Shown: in pieces, positions 7,076 through 13,056 of the stretch | How positions within the stretch are numbered: the stretch's first letter is position 1 | Layout: each line of letters begins with the position of its first letter | NCBI GenBank assembly: GCA_002398825.1 | Contig: DHBS01000035.1 | Span: forward strand, 14,935-27,990 | Source: Syntrophomonas sp. UBA4922 | GTDB taxonomy: Bacteria > Bacillota > Syntrophomonadia > Syntrophomonadales > Syntrophomonadaceae | Direction: 5' to 3' | DNA length: 13,056 bases | Made by a program: the position numbers and the translations under genes | The notes under the pieces: model-generated | Database searches by the model: none | Told to the model about the DNA's origin: nothing | The model's input: only the letters and a program-made list of their open reading frames with translations

Positions 7076-7122
7076 CGTATAAATTTCCAGGCATGGTGCA
7101 GACTAACTACCGAGGTGATAAT

Positions 7123-8082
7123 ATGAAAAATATCTTAAAGGCTTTCGGTCTGAATATAGACCTGGCTGTAGAGGCCCATGAACTGCTGCGGGGAGCTGCC
7201 AATGAGGAGATCCCGGGAGTAATTGAGCAGGTCGAACAACGGGAATTTGTAAAGGTCAACACCATTATAATCAAAGATCAGAATGGCGCTCAAAAAATGG
7301 GGAAACCGGTCGGAACTTATGTCACCATCCAATCGCCGCCTTTAAAAATCAATGATCCTTATGTAAAAAATGAAATTGTCGAAGTTATGGAGAAAAGCAT
7401 GCACACCTTATTAGGGGATCGGGTTCAGCCCGGAGATACCGTTTTGCTGGTTGGCCTGGGCAACTGGCGGGCCACCCCGGATTCTCTCGGCCCTAAATTT
7501 ATTGAGTACAGCCCCATCACCCGCCACTACCATCAACACGCCCCTGAAGCCCTGGTAGAAGGCATGCGCCCGGTGTGCGGCATCGCACCAGGGGTATTGG
7601 GAATCACTGGGCTGGAGACTTTTGAAGTGATCAGAGGGGTGGTCGAAAATGTCAAACCAACTGTTATGGTAGTGGTTGACGCCCTGGCAGCCACCAATGT
7701 AGACCGAATTGGAACAACCATCCAAATGGCCAATACCGGCATTCAGCCCGGGGCTGGCGTGGGCAATGCCCGAATAGCGTTGACCGAAGAGGCTCTTGGT
7801 ATTCCGGTCATCGCCATAGGCTGTCCGACCATTGTCAATGCCAGCATTATTACCAATGAAGCCATTCGCAAATTTTGCTTAAACAGCGGGGCTACGTTTA
7901 ATGAGAACCAGGCCTTGGATGCCACCAGGACCATATTGTCCCGTTTCGGGGGCAGCCTGGGTGTAACTCCGCAGGAGATAGACGATATCGTAGAAAATAC
8001 CTCGCGCATCCTGGCCATGGGGGTCAGCAAATCATTATTCCCCGGTATATCTCAGGAACAGCTGGAACTGTATGCAACCTGA
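7123..8082 (+). CDS. gpr: GPR spore endopeptidase (germination protease)
   Basis: GPR is made in the forespore as an inactive zymogen and, after autoprocessing, degrades DNA-protecting SASPs when spores germinate. The product (319 aa) has the propeptide junction NID-LAVEA, so cleavage after Asp13 would remove 13 residues; the Bacillus proteins have RTD before LAVE. The two active-site aspartates are visible as D120 (GLGNWRATPDSLGP) and D186 (VVVDALAA), with the same 66-residue spacing as Asp127/Asp193 in B. megaterium. The ATG at 7123 is chosen because GAGGTGAT at 7112-7119 is well placed; an in-frame ATG at 7093 has no such site. It is shorter at the C-terminal half than the 368-aa B. subtilis enzyme. 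It converges on a SASP gene, its likely substrate. Confidence 0.96.
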   Translation: MKNILKAFGLNIDLAVEAHELLRGAANEEIPGVIEQVEQREFVKVNTIIIKDQNGAQKMGKPVGTYVTIQSPPLKINDPYVKNEIVEVMEKSMHTLLGDRVQPGDTVLLVGLGNWRATPDSLGPKFIEYSPITRHYHQHAPEALVEGMRPVCGIAPGVLGITGLETFEVIRGVVENVKPTVMVVVDALAATNVDRIGTTIQMANTGIQPGAGVGNARIALTEEALGIPVIAIGCPTIVNASIITNEAIRKFCLNSGATFNENQALDATRTILSRFGGSLGVTPQEIDDIVENTSRILAMGVSKSLFPGISQEQLELYAT

Positions 8083-8114
8083 TTACTTTCTCTTATATTT
8101 TGCGCATACAATGA

Positions 8115-8147
8115 AAACAAGCGGAGATATTCATCTTCCGCTTGTTT
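8115..8147. terminator. Bidirectional hairpin terminator between gpr and the SASP gene
   Basis: An 11-bp inverted repeat (8115-8125 with 8137-8147, 11-base loop) starts with A residues and ends with T residues. It could terminate gpr on the plus strand and the SASP gene on the minus strand, where a TTTT run follows the stem. It sits alone in the 96-base gap between the two convergent genes. Confidence 0.7.
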
Positions 8148-8178
8148 AACCTAGAATGATTACGCTGTGGTTATGAGG

Positions 8179-8391
8179 TTAGCTAAGCTGACCGCCTGAC
8201 TTGCGCTGCTCGTAATCATAGATCATTTTCTTAACCATTTGGCCGCCGATGCTGCCGGCTTGACGGGAAGTCAGGTCACCATTGTAACCATCCTTCAGAG
8301 TCACGCCCACTTCCTGAGCAGCCTCCATTTTGAATTGATTCATGGCCGCTTGTGCCTGGGGAACTAAAATTCTGTTATTGCTTTTTGCCAT
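8179..8391 (-). CDS. Small acid-soluble spore protein, alpha/beta type
   Basis: A 70-residue alpha/beta SASP, which coats and protects forespore DNA and is later digested by GPR to supply amino acids. It has the family layout: ILVPQAQAAMNQF, the GPR cleavage region KMEAAQEVGV (21-30), GYNGDLTSRQAGSIGGQMVKKMI. The second SASP signature is nearly canonical (I replaces V in GSIGG). The cleavage motif carries alanine after the cut glutamate, where the usual pattern has I, L or V. AAGGAGGT (8401-8408) lies nine bases before the ATG. No convincing sigma-G promoter was found directly upstream; it may be co-transcribed with the 40-codon gene located 70 bases upstream on the same strand. Confidence 0.95.
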   Translation of the reverse strand: MAKSNNRILVPQAQAAMNQFKMEAAQEVGVTLKDGYNGDLTSRQAGSIGGQMVKKMIYDYEQRKSGGQLS

Positions 8392-8440
8392 TTCTTTTTC
8401 ACCTCCTTTTTGTTGTAGTCATATTCTTTCCCCGACCCGG

Positions 8441-8457
8441 ACTTCTATGCTAGAAGT
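8441..8457. repeat. Perfect palindrome between the two SASP-type genes
   Basis: ACTTCTA and TAGAAGT form 7-bp perfect arms around TGC, in the 70-base gap between the mini-SASP stop and the 70-residue SASP start. On the minus strand no T run follows, so it is not a normal terminator. It could be an operator or an RNA hairpin that affects expression of the downstream SASP gene. Confidence 0.4.
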
Positions 8458-8461
8458 ATTT

Positions 8462-8584
8462 TCATGAGTTTTTAATTTCTTTCTGGGGTGGCTGGGTTTT
8501 TTCAGAACTCGCAATTCCCATTTCCTGAGCAATTTCAAATTTTAAATGATCTAGTTTTTGGGTCTTCTTATCATCCTTACCCAC
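8462..8584 (-). CDS. 40-residue SASP-like mini-protein with GPR cleavage motif
   Basis: This small frame starts with GTG at 8584 and stops with TGA at 8462. It has GGAGGT (8591-8596) six bases before the start. The product begins MGKDDKKTQKLDHL, followed by KFEIAQEMGI (residues 15-24), a perfect match to the alpha/beta SASP first signature K-x-E-[LIV]-A-x-[DE]-[LIVMF]-G-[LIVMF], where GPR cuts after the glutamate. The second, DNA-contacting SASP signature (GSxGGxMVKKMI) is absent and the tail is hydrophilic (SSEKTQPPQKEIKNS). It lies directly upstream of a true SASP gene on the same strand and opposite gpr. It may be a short SASP variant or a GPR substrate or decoy; DNA binding cannot be assumed. 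The start lies 38 bases past the recG terminator. Confidence 0.75.
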   Translation of the reverse strand: MGKDDKKTQKLDHLKFEIAQEMGIASSEKTQPPQKEIKNS

Positions 8585-8621
8585 CGTGACACCTCCGCTT
8601 TCTTTAGAAGTCTGTGAAATC

Positions 8622-8648
8622 AAAAAACTGCAGGAGCAAACCTGCAGT
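8622..8648 (-). terminator. Rho-independent terminator of recG
   Basis: On the minus strand ACTGCAGG and CCTGCAGT pair over eight bases (8641-8648 with 8627-8634, six-base loop) and run into six T residues (8622-8627). It lies 54 bases after the recG stop and separates recG from the downstream SASP genes. The promoter of those genes must therefore overlap or follow this hairpin, or depend on read-through. Confidence 0.85.
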
Positions 8649-8702
8649 AATAGCTTGGATATTTTCTTATGAAATTAATTAAGGAACAAAATAATAATTC
8701 CG

Positions 8703-10733
8703 CTAATTTGCGGCTATATTATGGTTTTTTTTAAATTTCATATCAAAATAATCCTGTTGCCGGGGGGTTAAACTGGTAAAGCAGGCGGCGACTTCCTGGC
8801 TCATCTCCACTATGTCGCCGTCCCGGGCCAGGTCGGCCACCCGCAATTGATGCAGGCCATGCTGGCGGACCCCCCAGAAGTCTCCGGCGCCCCTGAGGGT
8901 CAAATCGGCTTGGGCCAGGCGGAAGCCGTCCTGTATATGGGTCATCAAATGCATTCTCTGCAAGGCCTCGGGGCTTTTAGGATCACCCAGTAAAAAGCAT
9001 ATCGATTGGCGGGTTCCCCTTCCCACCCGGCCGCGCAGCTGATGCAACTGCGACAGGCCAAAGCGTTCAGCCTGTTCGATGATCATCATCGAGGCATTGG
9101 GGACATCTACACCGACCTCGATTACCGTGGTGGAAACCAGCACCTGAATGGCGCCGCGCTTAAAACTTTCCATAACCGCCTCTTTTTCTGAGGCTTTCAT
9201 CTTGCCATGCAATAAGCCCACATTAAATCCGGAGGCCAGCTTGTCACATAACTCTTCGTAGAGGGTGACCGCAGCCAGCAGGTCTTGTTTTTCAGAATCT
9301 TCAATAAGCGGGCAGACCACATAACATTGACCGCCCTGGACCAGATGCTGGCGCATGACATGATAGGCTTTAAGGCGCCCTTCCCTTTTTAAGAATACGG
9401 TTTGAACCGGTTTGCGGCCGGGGGGAAGAGCGTCTATTACCGATAAATCCAGATCGCCGTATACGGTTAAGGCCAGGGTGCGAGGTATGGGGGTAGCGGT
9501 CATCACCAGAACGTCAGGGCTGGTCCCTTTATCCCCCAGCAGTGCCCGCTGCTTCACCCCGAAGCGGTGTTGTTCATCTACAATGGCCAGCCCCAGGGCT
9601 GCGAAACTCACCTTTTCTTGAATGAGGGCATGAGTACCGACCAAGAGGTCGACATGGCCGAGACTGGTGGCAGTCAAGATTTCATGGCGCCGGGCGCTGC
9701 CTGTGGAACCGGTCAGCAAGGCCAGGTTGCGGTTAAGCCCGGTGAAAAAGCGGGTCATACTGTTGAAATGCTGCTGGGCTAGAATTTCGGTGGGAGCCAT
9801 CAGAGCAGCCTGAAAACCGCTGGAAATAGATTTGGCTATGGCAAGAGCCGCTACCGCGGTCTTACCCGCGCCCACATCCCCCTGCAGCAAGCGGTTCATG
9901 GGCCTGCTTGCCTCCATATCGGCAAAAATCTCTCTGGTTACCTTCCGCTGAGCAGGGGTGAGGGCAAAAGGCAGCTGTTGTTCAACCTGTTCCACCAATT
10001 GGTCCTGTTCCCGGTGTACGAACCCGCTGTATATGTTCTGGCTGGTTTTGAACTGCTTCAGTCCCAGATTGAAGAGCAGCAATTCTTCGCAGGCCAAGCG
10101 CCGGCGGGCCTGTTTATAGGCTTCACGGTCTGCAGGAAAATGAATATTAATGAAAGCCCGGCGGATATCAATCAGTCCAAAGCGGCGGGCGATTTCAGGT
10201 TCAAACAATTCGGGATAATGGGGCAAATATTCACAGAGCGCCATTTCCACCAGTTTGCGCAGGATCCGCTGGGTCAATCCCTCGGTAAGGGCGTAAACCG
10301 GAATCACCGGGTGGGAAAGACCGTCATTTTCAAGCAGGTCATATTCCTGCACCTGAACCTCCGTAGCGTTGTAAGCCTTTTTGACCTTGCCCCTTATCCA
10401 GATTTCCTGGCCTTTTTTGATAGAATTGCTTAAAAAGGGCTGATTAAACCATACCGCGGTGGCTACCCCGCTCTTATCCTGCAGAAGGGCTTGAAAAACG
10501 CTCATCCCGCGGCGGCTGCGTTTCAAGCTGGTAGCCGCCACGGTCCCTCTGGTGCTGCAGCTCTGTCCGTTTTCCAGCTCAGCGATGCTTTGAATTTGAT
10601 TGCGGTTGTAGTAACTGCGGGGTATGTACCAAAGAAGATCGAAAACCGTATCTATTCCTATCCGCTGCAGCAGTGTGCTGCGCTTGGGTCCCACACCTTT
10701 AAGAAACTGAATTTCTTTACGCAAGGCTTGCAT
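8703..10733 (-). CDS. recG: ATP-dependent DNA helicase RecG
   Basis: RecG remodels stalled replication forks and branched recombination intermediates. The 676-aa product has the full domain set: an N-terminal wedge/OB-fold region (about 1-240), Walker A GDVGAGKT (285-292), the DEQH box (386-389, in VDEQHRFG), TATPIPRT (412-419), the second helicase domain with STTVIEVGVDVPNA and QLRGRVGRG, and the RecG-specific GAGDFWG (615-621) in the C-terminal TRG region. Length is normal and the frame is intact. The ATG at 10733 has a modest AGAGGA site about seven bases upstream. It follows fakA on the same strand, as in the B. subtilis rpmB-yloU-yloV-recG region (there with sdaAB/sdaAA in between), but a terminator-like hairpin lies between them. 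Confidence 0.98.
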   Translation of the reverse strand: MQALRKEIQFLKGVGPKRSTLLQRIGIDTVFDLLWYIPRSYYNRNQIQSIAELENGQSCSTRGTVAATSLKRSRRGMSVFQALLQDKSGVATAVWFNQPFLSNSIKKGQEIWIRGKVKKAYNATEVQVQEYDLLENDGLSHPVIPVYALTEGLTQRILRKLVEMALCEYLPHYPELFEPEIARRFGLIDIRRAFINIHFPADREAYKQARRRLACEELLLFNLGLKQFKTSQNIYSGFVHREQDQLVEQVEQQLPFALTPAQRKVTREIFADMEASRPMNRLLQGDVGAGKTAVAALAIAKSISSGFQAALMAPTEILAQQHFNSMTRFFTGLNRNLALLTGSTGSARRHEILTATSLGHVDLLVGTHALIQEKVSFAALGLAIVDEQHRFGVKQRALLGDKGTSPDVLVMTATPIPRTLALTVYGDLDLSVIDALPPGRKPVQTVFLKREGRLKAYHVMRQHLVQGGQCYVVCPLIEDSEKQDLLAAVTLYEELCDKLASGFNVGLLHGKMKASEKEAVMESFKRGAIQVLVSTTVIEVGVDVPNASMMIIEQAERFGLSQLHQLRGRVGRGTRQSICFLLGDPKSPEALQRMHLMTHIQDGFRLAQADLTLRGAGDFWGVRQHGLHQLRVADLARDGDIVEMSQEVAACFTSLTPRQQDYFDMKFKKNHNIAAN

Positions 10734-10754
10734 AAGTATTCCTCTAATAAACTG

Positions 10755-10777
10755 AAAAGCGGGCTGCCAACCCGCTT
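10755..10777 (-). terminator. Hairpin terminator between fakA and recG
   Basis: On the minus strand AAGCGGG and CCCGCTT form a 7-bp GC-rich stem (10771-10777 with 10757-10763, seven-base loop) ending in four T residues. It is a plausible intrinsic terminator for yloU-fakA. It lies only 21 bases before the recG start codon, so it may also act as an attenuator of recG. I see no strong independent recG promoter in this gap. Confidence 0.6.
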
Positions 10778-10838
10778 ATTGTCCAAATCTACAATCTATC
10801 AAAAACCGTTGCTCGGGGTGGCCTCATAATACAAGGGA

Positions 10839-12485
10839 TTATTCCACCGAAATATAATAACGGTAATGGGGCTGACCGCCATAATGAACCTGGATCTCAT
10901 AATCTGCATAAATGCTCTGCAACTCTGTCATGAGCTCGCGGGCCGCGTCTTCATCCACATCAGCCCCGTAAAACAGGGTAATCAACTCGCTATTTTCATC
11001 TACGATCTGCTCCAAAACCGCTTTGACGGCTTGCTGGTTGTCCTCAGCCTTGACTTCGATGGAGTCTCCTATTATGCCGATAACATCGCCATCTTTAATA
11101 TCCAATCCATTCACTGCAGAATCCCTGACCGCTTTGGTAATCTCCGCGTATTTGACCCGTTTTATCTCTTCTTCCATAGCGGCCACCATATCTTCCAAAT
11201 CTCCATCAGGCTGAAAAGCGATCAGGCCGGTAATACACTGCATTACAGACCTGGTGGGAACCACTCTGACATCCTGGTTCTCCGCCAGCAGGGCAGCTTG
11301 CTGGGCCGCCAGGATGACATTGCTGTTGTTGGGCAGGATAATTACCGCAGATGCATTGATCTTCCCGCAGGCGTTAAGCAGTTCCTCGGTACTGGGGTTC
11401 ATAGTCTGGCCGCCTTCCACCACCTGATTCACCCCCAGGCTTTTAAGAATCTCGACAACTCCCGGACCGCTGCCGACCGCCACCAGTCCGACCTGCTGGG
11501 AATCAGCCGGGGTCTGCTCGGCGGCGCCGTTCTTCACCGGCCAGTTATTCTTATGCTGGTGCACTTCTTCTTGCATATTATTAATCTTGATGTCGTTCAG
11601 GCTGCCTAATTGAAGGCAGGACTCCAATACCCTCCCGGGATGATTGGTGTGCACATGGATTTTTACCAGTTTTTCGTCCCCCACTACCAGCAGAGAATCC
11701 CCCAGGTTGCTGAGGTTGTTTTTAATCTGCTGCAGATTGAGTTCCTGGCCTTTTAACAAAAGCTCGGTGCAATAGCGGTAATCGAGCAGGGGAACTGCCT
11801 CCGGGGCAGGCTTTACTTCGACTGCGTCCTTCCATCCCAGGCGCAGCCCTTCCAGGTTTATTTCATTATCGTAGGCCAGAGCTTCGGCAAAGCCTTCCAT
11901 AAAATATAACAATCCCTGGCCCCCGGCATCTACCACCCCCGCTTCACGAAGCACGGGCAGCATCAAGGGGGTCTTCTCCAGGGTGTTGTAACCGGTGCGG
12001 ATCCCGGCCAGAACTACTTTTACCACATCATTGTTCTTCCGGGCTTCTTCCTCGCAACCGCGGCTGATTTCTCTGATGACGGTCAGAATAGTCCCTTCAA
12101 CCGGCTTCATAACCGCTTCATAGGCGGTACGCGCCCCGGATTTGAAGGCCATTGCCAATTCTTTGGCATCAACCTTTTCTTTCTGATCCAGGTAAGCGGC
12201 CAGGCCTCTGAAGATTTGCGACAGAATGACTCCGGAATTGCCTCTGGCCCCCATAAGCGAACCGATCGAAACCGCCTTGGAGACCTTTCCCAGGGGCTGA
12301 TCTTGAGTCCTTTCCCCTTCTTTGACCGCTGACTGCAGGGTAAGAAACATATTGGTGCCGGTGTCACCATCCGGAACCGGGAATACATTAAGCTGGTCAA
12401 CCTGGTCGCGATGGCTTTCCAGCTTGACAGTGCCTCCTTTAATTGCCCTTACAAAATCACTTCCATCGATAAACAACAAACTCAA
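10839..12485 (-). CDS. fakA: Fatty acid kinase catalytic subunit FakA (DAK2 domain, YloV)
   Basis: FakA phosphorylates fatty acids bound to a FakB (DegV-family) partner, giving acyl phosphate for membrane phospholipid synthesis. The 548-aa product has an N-terminal DhaL/DAK2 domain (about 1-200) with the Mg-ATP binding sequence NVFPVPDGDTGTNM (33-46; Asp39 and Asp41 the likely metal ligands), MGARGNSGVILSQ (78-90) and EAGVVDAGGQG (181-191). A middle domain contains KIHVHTNHPG (275-284), and a FakA-type C-terminal domain runs from about 330. The size matches FakA proteins. The start is a TTG at 12485, supported by GGGGAGG (12494-12500) eight bases upstream, which touches the yloU stop codon. 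No fakB gene is in the window. Confidence 0.93.
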   Translation of the reverse strand: MSLLFIDGSDFVRAIKGGTVKLESHRDQVDQLNVFPVPDGDTGTNMFLTLQSAVKEGERTQDQPLGKVSKAVSIGSLMGARGNSGVILSQIFRGLAAYLDQKEKVDAKELAMAFKSGARTAYEAVMKPVEGTILTVIREISRGCEEEARKNNDVVKVVLAGIRTGYNTLEKTPLMLPVLREAGVVDAGGQGLLYFMEGFAEALAYDNEINLEGLRLGWKDAVEVKPAPEAVPLLDYRYCTELLLKGQELNLQQIKNNLSNLGDSLLVVGDEKLVKIHVHTNHPGRVLESCLQLGSLNDIKINNMQEEVHQHKNNWPVKNGAAEQTPADSQQVGLVAVGSGPGVVEILKSLGVNQVVEGGQTMNPSTEELLNACGKINASAVIILPNNSNVILAAQQAALLAENQDVRVVPTRSVMQCITGLIAFQPDGDLEDMVAAMEEEIKRVKYAEITKAVRDSAVNGLDIKDGDVIGIIGDSIEVKAEDNQQAVKAVLEQIVDENSELITLFYGADVDEDAARELMTELQSIYADYEIQVHYGGQPHYRYYISVE

Positions 12486-12499
12486 CTCTATGTCCTCCC

Positions 12500-12862
12500 C
12501 TACCTGTTGCCGGGAACTTTTACCCCTTTAACATTAACGTTTACTGCCGCCACGGGTATGCCAGCGGTATGTCGCAAAACATAGGTTACTTTCTGAATGA
12601 CACTGCTGGCCACCTCTTTTATTTTAATTCCATATCCCATCATAACATAGAGATCAATTACAAATCCCTGTTCAGTATAATGAACATCGACGCCTTTGCG
12701 CACGTTTTCCCGGCCCAGAATACTGCTGATCCCGGTTTGCAGATCTTGTGACACCATCCCTACCAGGCCATAGCAATCAACTGCGGCCAGCCCCGCGATG
12801 GTCTGAATGACCTCCTTGGATACCTGAATAATACCGATTTCAGTATCTGTAATCTTATGCAT
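12500..12862 (-). CDS. yloU: Asp23/Gls24 family envelope stress-type protein (YloU)
   Basis: A 120-residue Asp23/Gls24 (DUF322) family protein. These are small cytosolic, often membrane-associated proteins linked to envelope homeostasis; the biochemical role is not settled. Family features visible are the start GIIQVSKEVIQTIAGLAAVDCYGLVGM, the central GVDVHYTEQGFVIDLYVMMGYGIKIKEVA and the end VAAVNVNVKGV. AGGAGGG lies about seven bases upstream of the ATG. The stop codon is 14 bases before the fakA start and overlaps its ribosome binding site, so the two are translationally coupled, as with yloU-yloV in B. subtilis. It is divergent from rpmB; a possible -10 (TAGAAT, minus strand, 12890-12895) lies 27 bases upstream of the start. 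Confidence 0.93.
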   Translation of the reverse strand: MHKITDTEIGIIQVSKEVIQTIAGLAAVDCYGLVGMVSQDLQTGISSILGRENVRKGVDVHYTEQGFVIDLYVMMGYGIKIKEVASSVIQKVTYVLRHTAGIPVAAVNVNVKGVKVPGNR

Positions 12863-12919
12863 TCCAGTCCCTCCTGTCTGACTAAGTTAATTCTACAACG
12901 CAATATCTATTCCTGCTTC

Positions 12920-12948
12920 TTGCCCTTTATCTGACCTTTTGGTAAAAT
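12920..12948 (+). promoter_or_regulatory. Sigma-A promoter of rpmB
   Basis: TTGCCC (12920-12925), a 17-base spacer and TAAAAT (12943-12948), preceded by TGG to give an extended -10 (TGGTAAAAT). Transcription would begin near 12955, about 30 bases before the rpmB GTG. This is the best sigma-A promoter in the window, as expected for a ribosomal protein gene. Confidence 0.7.
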
Positions 12949-12984
12949 AGTTAAGTGCATTTATGAAGAGAGGGGGCAAGAAAG

Positions 12985-13056
12985 GTGGCCAAGTGTTATG
13001 TTTGCGGGAAAGGCATCACATTCGGGAAAACATACAGCCACTCCCATATAAGAACC
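12985..13056 (+). CDS. rpmB: 50S ribosomal protein L28 (5' part, cut by window end)
   Basis: The first 24 codons of ribosomal protein L28, running off the right edge. The start MAKCYVCGKGITFGKTYSHS is characteristic of bacterial L28, including the CxxC pair (C4, C7) typical of the zinc-binding form. The GTG start is supported by AGGGGG (12971-12976) eight bases upstream and the promoter before it. It is divergent from yloU, matching the rpmB-yloU adjacency of Bacillus. Confidence 0.93.
   Translation, partial: MAKCYVCGKGITFGKTYSHSHIRT

Noticed and set aside
7077..7105. Sigma-F-type promoter (GTATA ... GGTGCAGACTA) directly before gpr
   Set aside because: The spacer is only 13 bases, the -10 has an extra base, and the transcript would begin at the ribosome binding site. 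The TATAAA at 7078-7083 is another weak option without a -35.
6955..7122. Known metabolite riboswitch upstream of gpr
   Set aside because: I could not match the sequence to the consensus of a c-di-GMP, SAM, TPP, FMN, cobalamin, lysine or T-box leader; the C-rich repeated motif fits a small RNA better.
1..13056. CRISPR arrays, transposases, prophage genes, tRNA or rRNA genes
   Set aside because: None seen. No regularly spaced repeats or mobile-element proteins, and base composition looks uniform.

Overview
The window looks like chromosomal DNA of an endospore-forming, acetate-producing member of the Clostridia (Firmicutes). Three things point there: spore-only genes (gpr, two genes with SASP signatures, ylbJ), strong GGAGG-type ribosome binding sites with frequent TTG/GTG starts, and gene neighbourhoods known from Bacillus and Clostridium (the ylbH-to-ylbM block and the rpmB/yloU/yloV/recG block). 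I cannot name the genus. No insertion sequence, phage gene, CRISPR array, tRNA or rRNA was seen.

Left part (1-2500): pta and ackA form a minus-strand operon converting acetyl-CoA to acetate plus ATP. It is divergent from tmcAL (ylbM), whose product uses acetate and ATP to acetylate the wobble cytidine of elongator tRNA-Met. Middle (2500-6900): tmcAL, a patatin-like lipase (YlbK type), ylbJ, a 154-residue coiled-coil protein and rsmD (ylbH). This is the B. subtilis ylb gene order read right to left, but with strands flipped, coaD (ylbI) and ylbL absent, and the two convergent pairs overlapping at their 3' ends.

Spore section (6900-8600): the gap between rsmD and gpr holds a probable small RNA of about 120 nt. 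It has two hairpins, a duplicated C-rich anti-Shine-Dalgarno-like motif and a strong intrinsic terminator. Its position next to rsmD (ylbH) and its C-rich motifs make it a candidate for CsfG, the forespore small RNA of endospore formers. Next come gpr (the germination protease that degrades SASPs) and, convergent with it, two minus-strand genes with GPR-cleavage signatures: a normal 70-residue alpha/beta SASP, and a 40-residue GTG-started mini-protein that carries a perfect cleavage motif but no second SASP motif.

Right part (8700-13056): recG, fakA (yloV) and yloU (Asp23 family) run on the minus strand. yloU and fakA are translationally linked. recG follows fakA but is separated from it by a hairpin terminator close to its start codon. 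At the right edge rpmB (ribosomal protein L28) starts on the plus strand from a good sigma-A promoter and is cut by the window end.
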